Notes: generated from the letters alone by a model not told the origin. A stretch of 64,000 bases of DNA from an uncultured Flavobacteriaceae bacterium (GCA_947501625.1 CANMWN010000002.1:62001-126000), one strand, 5' to 3'. Shown: positions 9,197-17,722, numbered from the stretch's first letter. Numbers and translations: made by a program.

Positions 9197-10156
9197 TTGA
9201 ATAGAAAATCATATAAAGGAAAGTCAACTGGATTTAAAATTAACACATTTTTAATTTTTTTGATTATATCTTTTCTTTTTTGGTCTTTGACTAAATTATC
9301 AAAAAACTATTCCGATGAAGTGACATTTAAAATCAATTATATCAATCAAGGTTTTAAAAAGTTATTGCAGAATAAACCTTTGGATGAAATTAATGCATCA
9401 ATTGAAACTACAGGATTTAACTTATTATCATATAAATTTTCACCTCATAAATTGAAAATAGATTTGACTGATTTAGATGCTATAGATGATAAAAACTACT
9501 ATTATTTACCCAATAAACATTTACCTGAATTAAAATCTCAGTTAGAGCCTGAAACACATATTAATAAGATTGTACAGGACACTATATTTTTTGTTTTTGG
9601 ACAAAATTCAAGTAAAAAAGTACCTGTAAAATTAAATGCTAATGTGCAATTAAAGTTTGGCTATGACTATACCGAAGAAGTTAAAATTGAACCAGACTCT
9701 ATAATTATTTCTGGTTCCGAAGCGCAATTAGATTCAATTAATAATATTGAAACTACATATATTGAGTTTAATGAAGTTTCAACAAATATTATTGAGAATA
9801 TTAATTTGGATATTGAAAAACATGACAATCTTTCTTTTTCTAATTCTGATATAAAATTGGAAATAAAAGTTGATAAGTTTACTGAAGGGTCATTAAAAAT
9901 ACCTATAAAAGTAATTAATGTTCCTGCCAAATTTAATATTACAACTTTGCCGAATGAAGTTACCGTTATTTATAAAGTTGGTCTGAGCAATTTTAATAAG
10001 ATAACCTCTGATAATTTTGAAATTATCTGTGATTATAATGAAACTAAAAATAATAATTTGTCGTATTTAGTTCCAAAAATCTCAAACAGTTCGGTATTAG
10101 TTACTACTGCTAAAATAGTGCCCAAAAAAATAGAATTTTTAATTGTTGAGAAATGA
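9197..10156 (+). CDS. YbbR-like domain membrane protein
   Basis: One N-terminal membrane helix (INTFLIFLIISFLFWSLTKL) is followed by an extracytoplasmic region of repeated YbbR beta modules, typified by KLNANVQLKFGYDYTEE and IPIKVINVPAKFNI. No ATG is available near the 5' end. The open frame extends back to a TTG at 9164, but that codon sits in the terminator T-tract after yajC, so I prefer the TTG at 9197 (M/L-NRKSYKGK). YbbR proteins in other phyla regulate diadenylate cyclase; no such gene is seen here. The stop overlaps the coaE start by 4 bp, implying translational coupling. Confidence 0.85.
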   Translation: MNRKSYKGKSTGFKINTFLIFLIISFLFWSLTKLSKNYSDEVTFKINYINQGFKKLLQNKPLDEINASIETTGFNLLSYKFSPHKLKIDLTDLDAIDDKNYYYLPNKHLPELKSQLEPETHINKIVQDTIFFVFGQNSSKKVPVKLNANVQLKFGYDYTEEVKIEPDSIIISGSEAQLDSINNIETTYIEFNEVSTNIIENINLDIEKHDNLSFSNSDIKLEIKVDKFTEGSLKIPIKVINVPAKFNITTLPNEVTVIYKVGLSNFNKITSDNFEIICDYNETKNNNLSYLVPKISNSSVLVTTAKIVPKKIEFLIVEK

Positions 10157-10734
10157 TAGTTGGTATTACAGGAGGAATTGGTAGTGGGAAAACAACTGTT
10201 TTAAAAATGTTTCAAAAATTTGGAATCGACTGTTATATAGCCGATGTTGAAGCAAAATTTATTATGAATTCCTCAGTAATAGTTAAAACCAAAATAATTG
10301 CAAGTTTTGGTGAAGAATCTTATATAGATGGTGCTTTAAATAGACGATATTTGGCTAGCCAAGTTTTTGCAAATGAAAAAAAATTGGAATTGTTAAATTC
10401 AATTGTACATCCTGAAGTTGCTAAGCATTTTGATGAGTTTGTTAAGCACTCAAACAGTGAATATATTATTTATGAGAGCGCAATTTTATTTGAAAGTAAA
10501 ACTTTTAAGAAGTGTGATTTTATAATTACTGTCACTGCTCCCATAGATATTAGGATAGAACGCATTCTAAAAAGAGATAATACAACTAAGATTGATGTTT
10601 TAAATAGGATGAAAAATCAAATTTCGGATGAAAAAAAGATTGAAAAATCTGATTTTGTAATCCAAAATATAGATTTAATTGAAACCGAAAAGAATGTTGA
10701 AGAAATTCATACCAAACTACTTTCATTTCTTTAG
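10153..10734 (+). CDS. coaE: Dephospho-CoA kinase
   Basis: CoaE catalyses the last step of CoA synthesis, ATP-dependent phosphorylation of dephospho-CoA at the ribose 3' hydroxyl. The N-terminal P-loop GGIGSGKTT (residues 7-15) and the later ADVEAK, VHPEVAKHF and YESAILFES segments are typical. The length of 193 aa is normal. The ATG overlaps the stop of the YbbR gene (ATGA). This YbbR-CoaE pairing is a recurrent arrangement in Bacteroidota. Confidence 0.94.
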   Translation: MIVGITGGIGSGKTTVLKMFQKFGIDCYIADVEAKFIMNSSVIVKTKIIASFGEESYIDGALNRRYLASQVFANEKKLELLNSIVHPEVAKHFDEFVKHSNSEYIIYESAILFESKTFKKCDFIITVTAPIDIRIERILKRDNTTKIDVLNRMKNQISDEKKIEKSDFVIQNIDLIETEKNVEEIHTKLLSFL

Positions 10735-10833
10735 AATTTAGAAGAAATTAACCAGTCTTCTTAAATTATTGTTAAATATTCACTTTTTTAGTTAATTAAT
10801 ATCATATTTTTTAAAAGTAGCCTATAAAAAAAT

Positions 10834-10841
10834 TAACTTTG
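10834..10841 (+). promoter_or_regulatory. -7 element directly abutting the histidine kinase start
   Basis: TAACTTTG is a full match to TAnnTTTG and is followed by only four bases before the ATG at 10846. If this is the promoter, the mRNA is leaderless or nearly so. Confidence 0.5.
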
Positions 10842-10845
10842 TACT

Positions 10846-12411
10846 ATGAATAAAAAGGTATTTGTACTCATTATTTTATTAATGAGTATTTCCTTGATTG
10901 GGATTGTTGCTGTACAGGTGTTTTGGATAAAAAGATCCTTTGAATTGGCAGAAAGCCAGTTTAAAAGTGATGTTGGAGCTGCTTTAATTCAAGTTTCTGA
11001 AAATATAAGTGAACGAGAATTAAATGATTTTTATCAAAAAGTTTCTCGATATGCGCAAAGTCGTGAAAATATAACCGAATCGGAATTAAAAAATTATTTT
11101 TATCAGCAAATAGACACTATTAAAAAGGAAACTTTTGAATATGCACAAACCATATTGGAAGAAAATTATAAGTTCCCAACACAGTTCTTTGAAAATGATT
11201 CTATAGAAATTAAAAAGTTTTTCAGTAAAGAGAAAGTTCGTATTGTAAAAAATGTTGGTTTAGATGAAGACTTGATGCCTTTGTCTCCCACAGAAAATTT
11301 TGTAAGACATCAGCAATTGACAAATATTGAAAAGATGTTGATTGAAAACCAATCGCAAGTTATTCTTTCGAGATTGCCTATTTTACAGAGAGTTAGTAAT
11401 CAAGAAATAGTTTTAAATTTAAATAGAGAGCTAGAGCAGAGAGGGATTACAACTGATTATAAATACGGTGTATATAATAACGATTTTGCAACAAAGTTAA
11501 AGTCTGGATATTTTAAAATTGAAGATGATAAATCATATATGATTCCTTTATTTTTAACTAATAATGGAACTAGTGAATATCAATTATATGTTAGTTTTCC
11601 TCATAAGAAACAATATTTATTATCATCGGTAGGTAAAATTTTGGGATTGTCAGCATTGTTTATTGTCATTATTATTTTGGCATTTATTAGTTCATTATAT
11701 CAAATGCTTAAACAAAAGCAGATATCAGAAATAAAGACTGATTTTATTAATAATATGACACATGAATTTAAGACACCAATTGCGACAATAAACTTGGCTT
11801 TAGATGCAATTAAAAACCCCAAAATTATTGACGATAAGGGTAAGGTGATGAATTATGTGAAGATGATAAGAGATGAAAATAAGCGAATGCACGCTCAGGT
11901 AGAGAATGTATTACGAATCTCTAAACTCGAGAAAAATCAATTGGATGTGAGTAAGGAGAAATGTGATTTGCACGACCTAATTGATGAAGCGATAACACAT
12001 GTAGAACTATTAATAGAAAGTAAAGGAGGGAAGATTACGAAAGATTTTAAGGCTTCTTTATCCGAAGTTTTGGCAAATAGTTTTCATATGACCAATGTAA
12101 TCGTAAATATATTGGACAATGCTATTAAGTACTCAAGTGAAGCACCAATAATTGATGTATATACTGAAAGTACTGCCAAGAATATTATTATGAAAGTGAG
12201 AGATGAAGGTGTTGGTATGAGTAAGAATGTTCAAAAAAATATTTTTAAAAAATTCTATAGAGAAGAAACAGGAAATATACACAATGTGAAAGGGCATGGA
12301 TTAGGACTTTCATATGTAAAAAAAATTATAGAACTCCATGAAGGTACAGTTTTTGTGGAAAGTGAAAAGGGTAAAGGGAGTACTTTTACCATAAAATTAC
12401 CATTGATATAA
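10846..12411 (+). CDS. Sensor histidine kinase
   Basis: This is a membrane sensor with two helices: residues about 5-27, and about 263-285 (LGLSALFIVIIILAFISSLY). They bracket a sensor domain of about 235 residues. The HisKA helix carries NNMTHEFKTPIA with the phospho-accepting His near residue 308. The HATPase domain has NVIVNILDNAIKYS (N box), VRDEGVGM (G1) and GHGLGLSYV (G2). The extracytoplasmic domain matches nothing I recognise. The response-regulator gene starts 10 bp downstream. The pair resembles the RprX/RprY-like envelope systems of Bacteroidota; the stimulus cannot be told. Confidence 0.95.
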   Translation: MNKKVFVLIILLMSISLIGIVAVQVFWIKRSFELAESQFKSDVGAALIQVSENISERELNDFYQKVSRYAQSRENITESELKNYFYQQIDTIKKETFEYAQTILEENYKFPTQFFENDSIEIKKFFSKEKVRIVKNVGLDEDLMPLSPTENFVRHQQLTNIEKMLIENQSQVILSRLPILQRVSNQEIVLNLNRELEQRGITTDYKYGVYNNDFATKLKSGYFKIEDDKSYMIPLFLTNNGTSEYQLYVSFPHKKQYLLSSVGKILGLSALFIVIIILAFISSLYQMLKQKQISEIKTDFINNMTHEFKTPIATINLALDAIKNPKIIDDKGKVMNYVKMIRDENKRMHAQVENVLRISKLEKNQLDVSKEKCDLHDLIDEAITHVELLIESKGGKITKDFKASLSEVLANSFHMTNVIVNILDNAIKYSSEAPIIDVYTESTAKNIIMKVRDEGVGMSKNVQKNIFKKFYREETGNIHNVKGHGLGLSYVKKIIELHEGTVFVESEKGKGSTFTIKLPLI

Positions 12412-12421
12412 AAAATTAAAT

Positions 12422-13117
12422 ATGGCAAATACAAGAATTTTATTAGTTGAAGATGATCCAAATTTTGGAACGGTCTTAAAAGATTATTTAACGTTAAACG
12501 ATTATGACGTTACATTGGCAAAAGATGGATTAGAAGGATTAATTATGTTTAAAAACAATGATTTTGATATGTGTATTTTAGACGTGATGATGCCTAGAAA
12601 AGATGGGTTTTCTTTAGCCAAAGATATTCGTTCAACAAATACAGAAATTCCAATTATCTTTTTAACAGCCAAGACAATGAAAGAGGATGTGTTAAAAGGA
12701 TATCAAGCAGGAGCAGATGATTATTTAAACAAACCTTTTGATTCCGAAGTCTTGTTACATAAGATGAAAGCCATATTACAAAGAAAAGATTCTTCTGCCA
12801 ATGCTGAGGAGGAAGTATTTGAATTTAAAATTGGTAAATTTCATTTAAACTCTAAATTAAGACATCTATCTTTTGAAAATGGTGAAGCTGTAAAATTATC
12901 GCCTAAAGAGAATAAATTATTAAAAATGCTTGCTGAGCATAAAAATGATTTGATGCCTAGAGAATTGGCTTTGACAAAGATATGGAGGGACGATAACTAC
13001 TTTACGTCAAGAAGTATGGATGTATATATTGCTAAACTTAGAAAATATTTAAAACTCGATTCAAATGTAGAAATATTAAATATTCATGGAGAAGGGTTTA
13101 GATTATTAGAAAACTAA
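12422..13117 (+). CDS. OmpR-family response regulator
   Basis: A 231-aa protein with a receiver domain (residues about 5-115; acidic pocket EDD near residue 10, phospho-acceptor Asp in CILDVMMPRKDG near residue 54, Lys in LNKPF near residue 103). The DNA-binding domain is an OmpR/PhoB winged helix (about 135-230; LSPKENKLLKMLAEHKN and SRSMDVYIAKLRKYL). It is cotranscribed with the upstream kinase and ends at a terminator. RprY-like by architecture; target genes are unknown. Confidence 0.95.
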   Translation: MANTRILLVEDDPNFGTVLKDYLTLNDYDVTLAKDGLEGLIMFKNNDFDMCILDVMMPRKDGFSLAKDIRSTNTEIPIIFLTAKTMKEDVLKGYQAGADDYLNKPFDSEVLLHKMKAILQRKDSSANAEEEVFEFKIGKFHLNSKLRHLSFENGEAVKLSPKENKLLKMLAEHKNDLMPRELALTKIWRDDNYFTSRSMDVYIAKLRKYLKLDSNVEILNIHGEGFRLLEN

Positions 13118-13141
13118 TAAACTTTGTATAAGAATTCAAAG

Positions 13142-13172
13142 AGCCTATTAATAATATTGATAGGCTTTTTTA
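13142..13172 (+). terminator. Terminator of the two-component operon
   Basis: The stem AGCCTAT/ATAGGCT (13142-13148 and 13160-13166) is followed by a T-tract. The tail overlaps the stop codon of the convergent esterase gene. Confidence 0.8.
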
Positions 13173-14087
13173 TTGGAAATGTATATTAATAAAATTACTT
13201 AACTTGGTATAAGTTGCTTCTCTATTTTCCGAACTCCAATTTCCATGACCTTCACCTTCATATAAAGTTAATTGATTTATAATATTTAGGCTATTTAATT
13301 TTGCATGCATTTCAACACCTTGTGAAGTAGGGATTAAATGATCACTATCACCATAAAATAGAATAGAGGGTGGAGCAGAGGGAGTAACCACATGGTAAGG
13401 ACTTAAACTTTCAAAGTATTCAGGATCATTTTCAAAACTATATCCAAAGATAACTTCATAGGCTTCTAATTGCTGTTCAAAATCAGGATTGTCAACATAG
13501 TTTGGGTCTGTAAAATTTGTAGGCCCAACAATACTACACACCATATCAACTTCATTATTATTGTCATGTTTGTAAGAATATAACATTGCTAGTTGACCTC
13601 CAGCACTTGTTCCAATAAACCCATAATTATTAGAAATTTGATACGTGTCTGCTTTCGATTTTAAATCAGTAATTACACTTTTAATATCATCAATTTGCAT
13701 TGGAAAAGGTGGATTCCCAATGGTTGCCAATCGGTAATTAATATTGACTATAGCATGATTTGTAAAATTGGGTTTCAAGTAATTTACAAACTGATTCATA
13801 TCATTCTTGTCACCGCTTATCCAAGAGCCTCCATGAATTAAGAAGAAAACCTTGGTAGTTTCTTTTGTTCTTCCAGCAGGTAAATAAATATCATATTTTT
13901 GTTGCGGACTTGCACCATAAGAAACGTTAAGTAGTTGGCTAACTGCAAGAGGTTCAACATCAACAACGATATCATCACCAGTATTTTCATCAACATTAGA
14001 AATCTCATTACTCTTTGAGCAAGAAACAATAGATATTACAATAAAAACTATAAGTATTTTACTAAATTTGTAATAGTATTTTTTCAT
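13170..14087 (-). CDS. Alpha/beta hydrolase (esterase-like) lipoprotein
   Basis: The N-terminus MKKYYYKFSK plus a hydrophobic segment ending VISIVSC is a lipoprotein signal. The rest is an alpha/beta hydrolase of the carboxylesterase/BD-FAE type. It has oxyanion-hole HGGSW, nucleophile elbow GTSAGG, acid loop YGDSDHLIP and the catalytic histidine in GEGHGNW. The frame stays open further upstream across the start of the divergent gene. I choose the ATG at 14087; an ATG two codons earlier is equally possible. The substrate is unknown. Confidence 0.88.
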   Translation of the reverse strand: MKKYYYKFSKILIVFIVISIVSCSKSNEISNVDENTGDDIVVDVEPLAVSQLLNVSYGASPQQKYDIYLPAGRTKETTKVFFLIHGGSWISGDKNDMNQFVNYLKPNFTNHAIVNINYRLATIGNPPFPMQIDDIKSVITDLKSKADTYQISNNYGFIGTSAGGQLAMLYSYKHDNNNEVDMVCSIVGPTNFTDPNYVDNPDFEQQLEAYEVIFGYSFENDPEYFESLSPYHVVTPSAPPSILFYGDSDHLIPTSQGVEMHAKLNSLNIINQLTLYEGEGHGNWSSENREATYTKLSNFINIHFQ

Positions 14088-14108
14088 AATCATAATTGTT
14101 GCTTTAAA

Positions 14109-14116
14109 CAAAGTTA
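14109..14116 (-). promoter_or_regulatory. -7 element of the esterase lipoprotein gene
   Basis: The minus strand reads TAACTTTG, a full TAnnTTTG match, giving a leader of about 18 nt before the ATG at 14087. It lies within the 36-bp divergent gap shared with the Sua5/TsaC gene. Confidence 0.45.
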
Positions 14117-14123
14117 CTATAAA

Positions 14124-14744
14124 ATGTCCCAACTCATAAAAATATTCGAAGAGAATCCTAATCAAGATGCGATTGATAAGGTAGTTAAGGTGCTTCAAAA
14201 AGGAGGATTAATTATTTATCCTACCGATACTGTTTATGGTTTGGGTTGTGATATTACTAACGTTAAAGCACTTGAAAAAATTGCTCGAATCAAAGGTGTG
14301 AAGTTGGAGAAAGCCAATTTTTCTTTTGTTTGCAATGATTTAAGCCATTTGTCTGATTATGTACGTCAAATTGATACGGCTACCTATAAAATACTTAAAA
14401 GAGCACTTCCAGGTGCTTATACCTTTGTATTACCTGGAAATAATAATTTGCCAAAAGTATTTAAGAAAAAAAGAACGGTTGGTATTCGCGTACCTGATAA
14501 TTCTATTGCTCGTGCGATTGTTGCCGAACTTGGGAATCCAATTGTATCAACCTCTATACATGATGAGGATGAGGTGTTGGAATACACAACCGATCCTGAA
14601 TTGATATTTGAAAAATGGCAATCAAAAGTTGATTTGGTTGTTGATGGTGGTTATGGAGATAATTTTGCTTCTACCGTAATTGATTTAACTGGTGATGAAC
14701 CAGAAATATTAAGAGAAGGTAAGGGCAGTTTGGATATACTATAA
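14124..14744 (+). CDS. L-threonylcarbamoyladenylate synthase (Sua5/YciO/YrdC family)
   Basis: This enzyme makes threonylcarbamoyl-AMP from Thr, bicarbonate and ATP for the t6A modification of tRNA. The YrdC fold is recognised from YPTDTVYGLGCD (residues about 32-43), KRTVGIRVPDN and NPIVSTSIH. The length of 206 aa corresponds to a stand-alone YrdC domain without the Sua5 extension. It is divergent from the esterase and convergent with the glycosyltransferase; the two 3' ends overlap by 6 bp. A YciO-type paralog of uncertain function is the alternative. Confidence 0.93.
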   Translation: MSQLIKIFEENPNQDAIDKVVKVLQKGGLIIYPTDTVYGLGCDITNVKALEKIARIKGVKLEKANFSFVCNDLSHLSDYVRQIDTATYKILKRALPGAYTFVLPGNNNLPKVFKKKRTVGIRVPDNSIARAIVAELGNPIVSTSIHDEDEVLEYTTDPELIFEKWQSKVDLVVDGGYGDNFASTVIDLTGDEPEILREGKGSLDIL

Positions 14745-15737
14745 CTTGTTAAACGTCTTTTTACCGTTGATAAAATATTGCCAAACAATACTGCGTAAAT
14801 AGTAATAATTTCTTTTCTTTTTTGGTCCTTTCTTACGCTTTTTTAAGTTTTTGATAAGATTAAAATAAAAACTCACATGAGATTTTAATATTGCAATTGT
14901 GTGTGCAGGTTTTTTTTGGAGTAGAAAACGTATTCCAGCAATTCCATCTTGTGATAAACGGATAAATAACACTTGAAATAGAAAACGTTTTGGAACATTT
15001 TTGGTCAATGAAAATAAACTATTCCTAAAGTTCAAATATGTTTTCTTCGGATTGGTTTCGTTGAGTGTTGCTCCACCAACATGATAAACAGTTGAGTTGT
15101 TGATATACTTAATTCTATACCCTAAGTTTTTTGCTCTCCAGCAAAGGTCTATTTCTTCATAGTGTGCAAAATAATCTTCATCAAACTCCAATTGTTTAAA
15201 GACTTCAGCGCGAATAAAAAAACAAGCACCAGAAGCCCAAAAAATATCTACATCACTGTCATATTGTTGTTTGTCAGTCTCTAAAGTATTAAAAATTCGC
15301 CCTCTGCAGAATGGGAAACCATACTTATCAATAAATCCTCCTGCGGCTCCTGCATATTCAAAGGTATTTGGTCGCTTGTAATCCAATATTTTTGGCTGAA
15401 TAATTGCAATGTTTTTTTGTGATTCAAATGCAGTAATGATTGGTTGCAACCAACCTTTAGTAACTTCCACATCCGAATTGATAAGACAGAAAACATCAGC
15501 GTCAATTTGTTTAAGCGCCTCATTATAACCTTTGGCATAGCCACCATTTTCAGTATTTTGAATAATATTGACCGATTTGTATTTGTTTTTTACAAATTCA
15601 ACAGAAGCGTCGGTAGATGCATTATCGGCAAGGTAAATACTACAATTTTTTAGTTTACTGTATTTGATGATACTTGGTAGAAATTGCGCTAACAATTCTT
15701 GACCGTTCCAGTTGAGTATGACAATGGCTACCTTCAT
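14739..15737 (-). CDS. Family 2 glycosyltransferase (GT-A fold)
   Basis: The N-terminus MKVAIVILNWNGQELL and the metal-binding SDVEV within FCLINSDVEVT (about residue 95) are hallmarks of rhamnosyl/galactosyl-type GT2 enzymes. The acceptor-site segment DEDYFAHYEEIDLCWRAK follows. The last 60 residues are very basic (KKRKKGPKKKRNYY), suggesting peripheral membrane contact. I choose the ATG at 15737 because a TATGTTTG promoter element overlaps the in-frame ATG at 15749. Probably acts on a cell-surface polysaccharide; donor and acceptor are unknown. Confidence 0.9.
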   Translation of the reverse strand: MKVAIVILNWNGQELLAQFLPSIIKYSKLKNCSIYLADNASTDASVEFVKNKYKSVNIIQNTENGGYAKGYNEALKQIDADVFCLINSDVEVTKGWLQPIITAFESQKNIAIIQPKILDYKRPNTFEYAGAAGGFIDKYGFPFCRGRIFNTLETDKQQYDSDVDIFWASGACFFIRAEVFKQLEFDEDYFAHYEEIDLCWRAKNLGYRIKYINNSTVYHVGGATLNETNPKKTYLNFRNSLFSLTKNVPKRFLFQVLFIRLSQDGIAGIRFLLQKKPAHTIAILKSHVSFYFNLIKNLKKRKKGPKKKRNYYYLRSIVWQYFINGKKTFNKL

Positions 15738-15742
15738 TGTTA

Positions 15743-15750
15743 CAAACATA
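15743..15750 (-). promoter_or_regulatory. -7 element of the glycosyltransferase gene
   Basis: The minus strand reads TATGTTTG, a full TAnnTTTG match, only five bases before the chosen ATG. This implies a leader of about 0-2 nt. Confidence 0.4.
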
Positions 15751-15883
15751 CACTAAATGCAAACAACTAAGAAAACTAGAGGAAAATTTATTAGAAAAAA
15801 TGGAGTTATGCTTACTATCCTTGTGCTATTTTTTCATATTATTTCAAAAAAGTAAATTCAAAATATTACGTTAAAGTTATAAT

Positions 15884-15937
15884 GAAAACATGTCATTTAT
15901 TTAGGAGAAAACATGTCAAATAATCATAATTATGACA
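15884..15937. promoter_or_regulatory. Repeat cluster, putative operator upstream of hsp20
   Basis: GAAAACATGTCA occurs twice (15884-15895 and 15907-15918), 23 bp apart. The second copy begins an inverted repeat TGTCA-N14-TGACA (15914-15937) that encloses the perfect palindrome TCATAATTATGA (15924-15935). The arrangement looks like a regulator-binding array; no protein can be named. Confidence 0.45.
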
Positions 15938-16071
15938 AAATTTCATTTAATAATGTAGTGAAATAGCTTGGAATCCAAATTTATTCTTAATGGCATTTTT
16001 TTTGTATAATATTGAGTGAAGTCTTAACAGATTTCAATTTGAAATAATGTTTAATTTAAAATTTTGTAATT

Positions 16072-16548
16072 ATGAACAATTTAGTAAATGTTCCTAAAAA
16101 CGGAAGTTTAGCAAACACTAATTCAAATGCAAACTTCCCATCTTTGTCTAGTTGGTTAGATGACATCTTTAATAGAGATTTGCCGTCAGTATTTACTTCA
16201 AATTTTAATACTGGAATTACTTTACCAAAGGTAAATATTAAAGAAACTGCAGATGCTTTCATGGTAGAAATGGCAGTTCCAGGTCTTAAAAAATCTGATT
16301 TTCATCTTGACTTAGACAATCAAGTATTATCTATTTCAACAGAAACAAAAGAAGAAAATGAAATTGAAGAAGAAAATTATACTCGTAGAGAGTTTGGTTA
16401 TTCTTCGTTCAAACGAACCTTTACTTTACCTGAAAGTGTAAATGATGAAAAGATTAATGCGAATTATAAAGATGGAATTTTAAGTATTCTTTTACCTAAA
16501 AAAGAAGAGGCAAAACAAAAGCCTCCAAGAACAATTAAAATTTCATAA
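16072..16548 (+). CDS. Small heat-shock protein, Hsp20/alpha-crystallin family
   Basis: An ATP-independent holdase chaperone. After a Ser/Asn-rich N-terminal arm with SLSSWLDDIFNRDLP, residues about 48-145 form the alpha-crystallin domain: PKVNIKETADAFMVEMAVPG, RREFGYSSFKRTFTLPE and the terminal DGILSILLPK. The short C-terminal tail RTIKIS contains an IxI motif used for oligomer contacts. It lies alone after a 334-bp upstream region with a repeat cluster, consistent with stress-dependent regulation (inference). Confidence 0.95.
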   Translation: MNNLVNVPKNGSLANTNSNANFPSLSSWLDDIFNRDLPSVFTSNFNTGITLPKVNIKETADAFMVEMAVPGLKKSDFHLDLDNQVLSISTETKEENEIEEENYTRREFGYSSFKRTFTLPESVNDEKINANYKDGILSILLPKKEEAKQKPPRTIKIS

Positions 16549-16579
16549 TTGTATCACTGAATTTTATTGAAACTAATAA

Positions 16580-16607
16580 AGATGAGACTGATTTTACAGT
16601 CTCATCT
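16580..16607 (+). terminator. Hairpin after hsp20
   Basis: An 11-bp perfect stem AGATGAGACTG/CAGTCTCATCT with a 6-base loop lies 32 bp past the hsp20 stop. The T-tract is weak, so it may instead protect the mRNA 3' end. Confidence 0.5.
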
Positions 16608-16638
16608 TCAATAATGTTTTGCTTTTAAATTAAGAACA

Positions 16639-17121
16639 ATGAAAACGTATGCTTTTTTATTAATAATTGCTTTATGGAGTGTTAGTTGTAGTGGTCAAGA
16701 AGATAAAGTTATAAAAGAAGAATCAAAGCAAGCAGAGAATAAAATTGAAGATCCTAAAGGAACTTGGAGAGTAGATAAAGAGTTTGATGAAAACGGAAAT
16801 TTAATACGATACGATAGTATTTACTCTTGGTCTAGCAGTAAATTTGATGATATCGCATCTTTAGATAAAGATAGTTTGATGCAATCTTTTAAATCAAGAT
16901 TTTTTACTAATTTTTCAAAGTTCGAAAATGAAAGATTTGAAAATGTTTTTTCTCAAGATTCACTATTTAGTAATCGTTTCTTCAATGATGATTTTTTTAT
17001 AAGTCCTTTAGGTAAGGAAATTATGGATATAGATAAAATGAGACAACAAATGATTGCTAGACAGAAACAGTTTTTGGAAAAATATCAATCTGAATTTGTA
17101 AAACCAAAAGACGAAAACTAG
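16639..17121 (+). CDS. Lipoprotein of unknown function
   Basis: The signal peptide ends in a lipobox (LWSVSCSG, Cys near residue 17). The mature 143 residues are highly charged. Residues about 38-65 (PKGTWRVDKEFDENGNLIRY) look like a small beta domain, and the rest is Asp/Phe/Lys-rich helical sequence ending in QFLEKYQSEF. No family is recognised. It follows hsp20 in the same direction, separated by a hairpin, and has its own terminator overlapping the stop codon. Confidence 0.75.
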   Translation: MKTYAFLLIIALWSVSCSGQEDKVIKEESKQAENKIEDPKGTWRVDKEFDENGNLIRYDSIYSWSSSKFDDIASLDKDSLMQSFKSRFFTNFSKFENERFENVFSQDSLFSNRFFNDDFFISPLGKEIMDIDKMRQQMIARQKQFLEKYQSEFVKPKDEN

Positions 17122-17140
17122 ATAGTTTTCGTCTTTTTTT
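17109..17140 (+). terminator. Terminator overlapping the lipoprotein stop codon
   Basis: The stem AGACGAAAACTA/TAGTTTTCGTCT (17109-17120 and 17123-17134) is followed by a T-run. The left arm encodes the last codons of the lipoprotein gene. Confidence 0.9.
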
Positions 17141-17262
17141 GATTGGTTTATGTTTTTCACACAATGACAAGATATGGTTTGGTATGAATAAACAATTTCT
17201 TTGCGATACTGAAACAAGGTAGTTTTAAAAAGTAAAAAGTCAAGAATTGTGAATAAGTTGGT

Positions 17263-17721
17263 TTAATCAAATTCTTTGATAATTGCTTGTGTTCTATAAT
17301 CAAATATCTCGTTCAATTTCTTTTTTATAAATAGGGAGTTGGCAATACTTCCTAAAAAACCAAAAGGAGGCTGATAACTTATAATATCGCGCATTAAAAT
17401 CCCATTATCAGTTTGCTCTATATGGTGCTGATGATGCCATATTTTATATGGTCCTACACGTTGCTCATCCACAAAATATGCTTTCTCTTTTATGTGAGTA
17501 ATTTCAGTAACCCAATTAGTCTTAATACCTAGCATAGGAGTAACTATATAACTAATAATCATGCCGCTGTACATTTTTTCTGGTACATCATCGCTAGTTA
17601 TGTCAAAACCCATATAATCAGGTGTAATTTTCTTCAAGTTTTCGGGTCTAGAGATGAAATTCCATACATCATCCATACTTGCCTTTATGAGTTGTGTTTT
17701 TTTAAATTGGTAAAAAGCCAT
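17263..17721 (-). CDS. SRPBCC-fold ligand-binding protein
   Basis: A 152-aa START/SRPBCC helix-grip protein: the N-terminal strand QLIKASMDDVWNFISRPENL, a central sheet with WVTEITHIKEKAYFVDEQ, and a C-terminal helix. The sub-family common in Bacteroidota is often tagged as a cell-division inhibitor SulA-like, which the sequence does not support. The ligand is unknown. It follows a small gene with one base between stop and start, so the two are cotranscribed and probably coupled. Confidence 0.85.
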   Translation of the reverse strand: MAFYQFKKTQLIKASMDDVWNFISRPENLKKITPDYMGFDITSDDVPEKMYSGMIISYIVTPMLGIKTNWVTEITHIKEKAYFVDEQRVGPYKIWHHQHHIEQTDNGILMRDIISYQPPFGFLGSIANSLFIKKKLNEIFDYRTQAIIKEFD

Positions 17722-17722
17722 A

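Larger units (their letters stand above)
15738..16071. other. 334-bp non-coding region upstream of the small heat-shock gene
   Basis: No credible open frame is present. The region holds the glycosyltransferase promoter at its left end and a cluster of short repeats at 15884-15937 (listed separately). It is AT-rich and leads into the hsp20 start. No RNA gene is recognised. Confidence 0.6.

Noticed and set aside
13170-14198. Longer start for the esterase lipoprotein at 14198
   Set aside because: It would overlap the divergent Sua5/TsaC gene and bury the lipoprotein signal; starts at 14087 or 14093 fit the signal peptide.
15866-15874. Single LytTR-like TACGTTAAA upstream of hsp20
   Set aside because: One mismatch and no second box at 21 bp, so it is expected by chance in AT-rich DNA.
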